Positions 7,309-11,249 of a stretch of DNA of 11,249 bases are shown here, one piece after another. The position numbers and the translations under genes are program-made. This DNA is from Caldithrix sp. (GTDB lineage Bacteria > KSB1 > UBA2214 > DYKH01). Position 1 is the stretch's first letter, and the number at the start of each line of letters is the position of its first letter. The stretch lies in assembly GCA_020722685.1 (NCBI GenBank), contig DYKH01000160.1, positions 1 to 11,249 on the forward strand, written 5' to 3'. The notes beneath the pieces were generated by a model. The model had not been told where the DNA came from. It ran no database searches and was given only the letters and a program-made list of their open reading frames with translations.

Positions 7309-7326
7309 TTGTCTGCCTATTCTCCG

Positions 7327-7403
7327 AGGCTAAGCGGGCCATGCGGGAGATTTGTGCCTTCATCGAGACGCACCTGAACGGCGCAACCGAGGCGGGCGGA
7401 TGA
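7327..7403 (+). pseudogene. Possible C-terminal gene remnant
   Basis: Just after the GH38 stop, one plus frame reads SEAKRAMREICAFIETHL and ends at TGA (7401-7403). The codon choice looks coding, and the pattern resembles the last amphipathic helix of many alpha/beta hydrolases or the first helix of an AraC-type domain. No upstream portion of such a gene is present; the frame simply continues into the GH38 gene out of phase. It may be a scar of a deleted gene, or chance. I do not assign a function. Confidence 0.2.
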
Positions 7404-7456
7404 CAGGCGATGGAGGCTCAACCGTCAATTCCGCCAACAAAGCGGCCCTTCACGCC

Positions 7457-7482
7457 GCGGTCAAGATGGCATCTCTAACCGC
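7457..7482 (+). repeat. Interrupted hairpin upstream of SGNH gene
   Basis: GCGGT-ca-AGAT-ggc-ATCT-cta-ACCGC can fold into a stem of 5 plus 4 base pairs with a small internal loop and a 3-nt loop. No run of T follows, so it is not a standard intrinsic terminator. It might mark mRNA processing or be the remains of an older element. Confidence 0.3.
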
Positions 7483-7557
7483 TTGTCTCGAATCAGCCCC
7501 AATTCTATTTCTTATTCACTCACGGCGCAGTCTTTCCCAATAGGGAGGTGAAAGATT

Positions 7558-7629
7558 GTGAACCGGAAAAAGCTATGCAATCGTGTATGCGAAAAAAGCA
7601 GATACTATTTTCTTTGGCGCTATTGGTAG
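7558..7629 (+). other. 23-codon ORF with the best ribosome binding site, overlapping the SGNH start
   Basis: GTG at 7558 is ideally placed behind GGGAGGTGA (7543-7551), but its frame runs only 23 codons (MNRKKLCNRVCEKSRYYF...) to TAG at 7627-7629. It overlaps the SGNH gene in another frame. In this frame the A6 run at 7592-7597 is read GAA AAA AGC. One more A, or a -1 slip there, would join it to the SGNH frame just before the membrane segment (..EKKQILFSLALL). It may be a leader ORF, the true start with a frameshift, or a sequencing indel. Confidence 0.35.
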
Positions 7630-8642
7630 CTTCGTCGCTTGTTTGCCTCCTGCTTGCCGAAGTTACCTTAAGACTATTTCTGCCCCAGCAGGAATCCATG
7701 CGTTGGTGCGAATACTCAGGAAAATATGGGCACGTACTCAAAAAGAGCTTTTCGCAAGACTATCACTTCCTCGGCAACGATTTTGTCATGCATGTTCACA
7801 CCAATTCATTGGGTCACAGGTTTCGGGAATACAATCAGGCAGATTTTGCGAATGAGTCGGTCAAGAAGGTCTTGTTGCTGGGTGATTCGTTTATGTTCGG
7901 TCACGGCATAAACATGGAGGACCACCTCGCTACCCATTTGGAGAAGATGCTCAATGGGAACGGACATCGTTTCTCGATATTGAATGCCGGCGTCAGCGGT
8001 TGGGGTACGGTTCAGGAATTGACCTACGCTAAGGACCACTTGAAGCTATTTCAGCCCGACATCATCGTTCTTCTCTTCTGCGGCAACGATCCGGATGATG
8101 ACAACAGGTTTTATTCGACTGTAGCAAATGGCCAGCATGGTGCTTTTGATTTTCCTGGGGAGATTTTTTTGAGAGATCACTCTCATCTCTACCGTTTCAT
8201 CGTGAACAGATTCTATCTCTTGCTTTACAATAGGGTGTTGAAGGCAAAGGCAAAGCATAACAAGAATATCCTTATTGATAAGCAAAGCGGGAATGCAATC
8301 ACGCCTGAGCAATGGCAAAGGACGCTGAGAGTCATTAGCGATTTTCATGCGGATTTCTTGAGTTTCAACAAGGAGGGCGTACTGCTCATTTTGACCACCG
8401 CGCCCTGGTACGCAGAGTATGCGGAGAAATTCAGATCCATCCACAACGGCCGAAATTTGCTTTTTGTCGACCTGTACGAGGAAACCGTCTCCTTGCCGCC
8501 GGATGAGCGCTGCCTGAATTTTGACGGTCACTGGAGCCCATGGATGCACCGTGCCGGCGCAAACAGGCTATCGGAGATCATTCTCTCGCTGCCCAATCAT
8601 GGCCCACCGTTCCGAAATGCTTTATACCCGAAGCAAAATTAG
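7575..8642 (+). CDS. Membrane-anchored SGNH/GDSL-type hydrolase
   Basis: About 355 residues from the ATG at 7575. The N-terminus (MRKKQILFSLALLVASSLVCLLLAE) is a signal anchor with one membrane segment, so the catalytic domain should face the periplasm or outside. The four SGNH blocks are visible: GDSF with the nucleophile Ser105, NAGVSGWG at about 137-144 (oxyanion Gly), CGNDPDDD with Asn171, and FDGHW with Asp317/His319. Family members are esterases, often O-acetyl esterases acting on glycans; removal of acetyl groups is a context-based guess. Start choice is uncertain. The same frame is open back to GTG 7548, but that codon lies inside the Shine-Dalgarno. ATG 7575 follows GGAAAAAG, and ATG 7587 also gives an intact anchor. 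The gene lies downstream of the secreted GH38 on the same strand and converges with the second GH38. It is less GC-rich than the mannosidase genes (28 of 60 G+C in 7861-7920), hinting at a different origin. Confidence 0.82.
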   Translation: MQSCMRKKQILFSLALLVASSLVCLLLAEVTLRLFLPQQESMRWCEYSGKYGHVLKKSFSQDYHFLGNDFVMHVHTNSLGHRFREYNQADFANESVKKVLLLGDSFMFGHGINMEDHLATHLEKMLNGNGHRFSILNAGVSGWGTVQELTYAKDHLKLFQPDIIVLLFCGNDPDDDNRFYSTVANGQHGAFDFPGEIFLRDHSHLYRFIVNRFYLLLYNRVLKAKAKHNKNILIDKQSGNAITPEQWQRTLRVISDFHADFLSFNKEGVLLILTTAPWYAEYAEKFRSIHNGRNLLFVDLYEETVSLPPDERCLNFDGHWSPWMHRAGANRLSEIILSLPNHGPPFRNALYPKQN

Positions 8643-8696
8643 ACGATCTGTCAAAATTAATCAAACGGTATTATTCACATCATAGCCCGGTCCTTC
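8643..8696. other. Short gap between convergent genes
   Basis: The 54 bases between the convergent SGNH and GH38 stop codons are AT-rich. They show no hairpin with a T-tract on either strand, so no intrinsic terminator can be called. Confidence 0.4.
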
Positions 8697-11150
8697 TCAA
8701 TACTCATCAACCATATCCACCTCTTTCACCTCGCCGTTTCGGTCCAGACGAATGGTTTTGATTTCGTAGGGACGAAAATCCAGCTCCACCCTTGTTTTCG
8801 GTTGTCGAAACTCGATGTTCGCAAAGGTGCGCATGCCGCTGCCCTCCTGCAAGCGCAGAACCAAGTTCTTGCGACTGTAGGATCGCTTGCAGGCGAGCAG
8901 CCGGATGTTATCCGGCTGCAGGGAAAACACTTCCAGACGAGCTTCAGAAGCCTGGCCCGAGGCCGCATTGACCGAGAAAAATTCCTTTTCCGCGCGGACC
9001 GGCAAATGCGCATAAGCGACAGGAGGTGCACCAAGCCAATCCGCCAAAGCCGGGATGCTGCGACGAACCGGCTCCATTTCTCCGACGGTCACTAAGAGAC
9101 GAACGTCATGGATTCCTTGATCCATGTATTTTCTTGTTGGAGAGTCGCCGATAACAAATCCCTTCTCGTGGCAATAGGCGGCGCTGCGCAGCACCGAAAG
9201 ACGAACCTCGCCATCGGCAAAATCGAATCCGTGCTGTCCGTTGTTCGCCACGGCCAGAGCCATTTCTTTACCTTTCAGCGTTCCCTGTACCATGAGCCAG
9301 CGGCCATGCACGTGCTCCTGCCGATTGGCCGCACGATAGATCGCCCCACCGGGCACTTCGCAAAGAACGTGGGGAGCATGAAACACCGTAGGGATTGACA
9401 ATTTTAGTCGCTTTCGCTCTTCTCCCCAAAAGACCCGCATCCGGTATTCCAGTACCGGCCAAGCAACATAAGCGATTGTATGGATGATAATGCGGCTGCA
9501 ATTGAAGCTAAAGACTGACTCGGCAATATTTCGAACCGGCCCTTGCTCGATCATCCGGTAGCTTCCGGATACCGGTTGAAAATGGCCGCAAATTTTGCGA
9601 TAACTCCAGCGGTCCGTACCCCAGGAATCGCCCTCGTCATCGACCACAATGGGCTGAAAGAGCGACCCTGCGAGGCATTCCCTGCCGCTGCCGGCATCCA
9701 AGGATCGCACCAAGCCGTCCTGGGGATCGATTCTGAACGACAGCGCCGGCTTGGCGGTTACCATCTTTCTCTCACCAGCGACGACGTGCAGGCGAAAGCG
9801 CGCCATTCCTAACGCAGGGAGCTGCGATTGAAAGCAGACTTTGCGCCTCCAGCCGTTGAAAGGCAAAAGTGCTTCCGGCTGCTCCTCTTGGCTGGGAAGC
9901 TCCCGCCCCTCCGCGTCCAAGACCCGCAGATGCCAGACGCCGCTCCAGTACGGTCGATAGTCCAACATACATTCGACCTCGATTGGCAAGGGATGACTTG
10001 AGGGATTCGTGTTGATCACGGCAACGGGCAAGGTGGAATCAGGGAAACGGCCTTTGCCAAGGGCGATGGCCGCGCCGAGGCGCAACCGACGCGTCGTCTC
10101 GACCACCCGCCCGTAAATAGCCAGGGCATCCCGCTCGGCCGGCTCGATGCAGCTTCCCGGCAAGATGTCGTGGAAATCATTGAACAGATGATCGCGCCAG
10201 GCGTCCTCAAGCTCCTGAGCCGGATACTCCTGGTCGCACATCCACCACGAGACCGCACGCAAAGCCTCTGTTTGGACCAAACGCGCCAGGCTCTCTTGGG
10301 CCGCGCGCTTGACACGCGCCAAGGAAGTGTAGCAGCCGGTGAAGGATCGCTGCAGATCCCCATCGACGATGGGCGCGGTTTGTGACGCCTGCTGCAAGGA
10401 CTGATACAGCCGGTCGGGGGTACTATGAATGATTTCGACGCGCTTTTCCTTCTTACAAAACGCATCAATTTTCTCCAAATCTTCGAGCGTGGCGCCGCCG
10501 CCATGGTCCCCCAAGCCCCAAAAGACCGGCACATCACGGCCGAGCTCAAGAGCCAATTCGATACCTTCCGTCAGGCGTTCTTCGATGTTATCCCGCTCAG
10601 TATGATAGAGACCGACCGGAATGCGCAAACCAATGATCTCGGAACCATCGACTCCCCGCCAGCGGTACAAGTCGGAAGGCAAGGGCAGCTCATGGGCCTG
10701 CGGACGCATGTGAATGTACATTCTAAAGCCGGCATGACGCAGGACTTGGGGTAGACCGCCGCTGTGACCAAATGAATCGAGATTGTAGGCAACTCTGGGG
10801 AAGACCTGAAAGTGACGCCGGAAAAATCTTCTCCCCTCGGCGATGTGGCGGATGATCGATTCGATAGCGGGCATATTGACGTCCGGCTGCAAATACCACC
10901 CGCCGCTGATAGCCCACCGGCCTTGCCGCACCAATTCCTGAATTTCGGCAAAGAGTGGCGGATCGTATTCCAGCACCCACTGGTATAGCAAGGACTCGTT
11001 ATGGTTAAAGATCAGCTTATCATGCTTACGGAGAATCTCGGCAGCGGTGCGAAAGGTAGCCAAAGCCTCGGCGCAGCCTTCCTCCCATTGCCACTGCCAT
11101 ACCGGGTCTAAATGTGCATTGCAGATTAGGTGAACACAAGGCCGATTCAT
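8697..11150 (-). CDS. Cytoplasmic GH38 alpha-mannosidase
   Basis: An 817-residue family 38 enzyme, homologous along its length to the secreted GH38 in this window but clearly diverged. Expected zinc ligands are His13 and Asp15 in NAHLDPVW, Asp125 in NLDSFGH (also the nucleophile) and His327 in NDFHDILPG. The glycine-rich loop reads GLGDHGGGAT (212-221), keeping the Asp that is Asn in the other copy. The catalytic domain begins at residue 6, leaving no room for a signal peptide, so the enzyme should be cytoplasmic and act on imported mannosyl-oligosaccharides. The catalytic domain spans about 6-270, the helical middle domain about 275-345 and the C-terminal beta domain about 375-810. Both copies end with a similar RP.EIKT motif. 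The ATG at 11150 follows a strong GGGAGG by 8 nt. The gene converges with the SGNH gene, so it belongs to a separate transcription unit. Specificity (alpha-1,2/1,3/1,6) cannot be told from sequence. Confidence 0.92.
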   Translation of the reverse strand: MNRPCVHLICNAHLDPVWQWQWEEGCAEALATFRTAAEILRKHDKLIFNHNESLLYQWVLEYDPPLFAEIQELVRQGRWAISGGWYLQPDVNMPAIESIIRHIAEGRRFFRRHFQVFPRVAYNLDSFGHSGGLPQVLRHAGFRMYIHMRPQAHELPLPSDLYRWRGVDGSEIIGLRIPVGLYHTERDNIEERLTEGIELALELGRDVPVFWGLGDHGGGATLEDLEKIDAFCKKEKRVEIIHSTPDRLYQSLQQASQTAPIVDGDLQRSFTGCYTSLARVKRAAQESLARLVQTEALRAVSWWMCDQEYPAQELEDAWRDHLFNDFHDILPGSCIEPAERDALAIYGRVVETTRRLRLGAAIALGKGRFPDSTLPVAVINTNPSSHPLPIEVECMLDYRPYWSGVWHLRVLDAEGRELPSQEEQPEALLPFNGWRRKVCFQSQLPALGMARFRLHVVAGERKMVTAKPALSFRIDPQDGLVRSLDAGSGRECLAGSLFQPIVVDDEGDSWGTDRWSYRKICGHFQPVSGSYRMIEQGPVRNIAESVFSFNCSRIIIHTIAYVAWPVLEYRMRVFWGEERKRLKLSIPTVFHAPHVLCEVPGGAIYRAANRQEHVHGRWLMVQGTLKGKEMALAVANNGQHGFDFADGEVRLSVLRSAAYCHEKGFVIGDSPTRKYMDQGIHDVRLLVTVGEMEPVRRSIPALADWLGAPPVAYAHLPVRAEKEFFSVNAASGQASEARLEVFSLQPDNIRLLACKRSYSRKNLVLRLQEGSGMRTFANIEFRQPKTRVELDFRPYEIKTIRLDRNGEVKEVDMVDEY

Positions 11151-11249
11151 TTCCGTGTCCTCCCGTGGTTGGCGACAAATCGGGGTCTAAAGCCTTTTAG
11201 CTGCTACCCTCTGAAAACGCCGTGGTGTCAAAAGCAAAGACAGAAAAAT
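11151..11249 (-). promoter_or_regulatory. Upstream region of the cytoplasmic GH38 gene
   Basis: Contains the strong ribosome binding site GGGAGG (11159-11164 region, 8 nt before the ATG) and a perfect TTGACA on the minus strand (11231-11226). At 16-18 bp from that box there is no recognisable -10; TAGCAG at 19 bp is a poor match. A promoter here is therefore only tentative. No operator-like palindrome similar to those in the divergent region was found. Confidence 0.3.

Larger units (their letters stand above)
7309..7574. other. Gap between GH38 and SGNH genes
   Basis: These 266 bases hold no convincing gene. They contain a possible gene tail (7327-7403), an interrupted hairpin (7457-7482), and a strong Shine-Dalgarno GGGAGGTGA (7543-7551). 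A weak promoter-like pair, TTGTCT (7483-7488) and TATTTC (7506-7511), has a 17-bp spacer. No hairpin followed by a T-tract marks the end of the GH38 transcript, so read-through into the SGNH gene is possible. Confidence 0.4.

Noticed and set aside
7481..7500. TCTCGAATC resembling a tRNA T-loop
   Set aside because: The loop lacks the TTC start, the flanking bases cannot form a T-stem, and there is no acceptor or anticodon arm nearby.
7400..7543. 47-codon ORF starting at an overlapping ATGA
   Set aside because: No ribosome binding site of note, no recognisable motif and unremarkable composition. Probably chance.

Overview
The window (11,249 bp) is a bacterial carbohydrate-degradation locus. 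It has four apparent glycan-acting enzymes, a membrane-anchored SGNH/GDSL-type hydrolase and an orphan HigA-type antitoxin. The starts use Shine-Dalgarno sequences and the visible promoters are sigma70-like. A Tat-exported TIM-barrel hydrolase, a GH20 enzyme with chitobiase-C and PA14-like domains, and a secreted/cytoplasmic pair of GH38 mannosidases suggest a Gram-negative glycan specialist, perhaps from the PVC group (Verrucomicrobiota, Lentisphaerota, Planctomycetota). The taxonomic guess is inference only; no marker gene is present.

Left part (1-2793, minus strand): the first 42 bases read on the minus strand as a conserved internal GH20 motif. They match the complete GH20 gene at 25 of 29 positions and abut the stop codon of a higA gene (47-352), so this looks like a recombination scar or a second, 5'-truncated GH20. 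higA has its own promoter, with an inverted repeat between -35 and -10, and no toxin gene is visible beside it. A complete beta-N-acetylhexosaminidase (436-2793) follows.

Centre (2819-7308): a Tat-exported TIM-barrel protein of unassigned glycosidase family (2819-4417) lies 25 bp upstream of the GH20 gene and probably forms an operon with it. A 338-bp divergent control region (4418-4755) separates this operon from a secreted GH38 alpha-mannosidase (4756-7308). The region carries one plausible sigma70 promoter in each direction, a perfect hairpin between them, and palindromes just downstream of each predicted transcription start. One palindrome has a LacI-family-like CG-centred form.

Right part (7309-11249): a 266-bp stretch with possible gene remnants leads to the SGNH hydrolase (7575-8642), whose translation start is ambiguous. 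A second GH38 enzyme (8697-11150, minus strand) has no signal peptide and converges on it.

Taken together, the set (hexosaminidase, outside and inside alpha-mannosidases, an exported TIM-barrel enzyme, a possible esterase) fits breakdown of mannose- and GlcNAc-containing glycans such as N-glycans. Trimming would occur outside the cytoplasm and finish inside it. No transporter or regulator gene is in the window.
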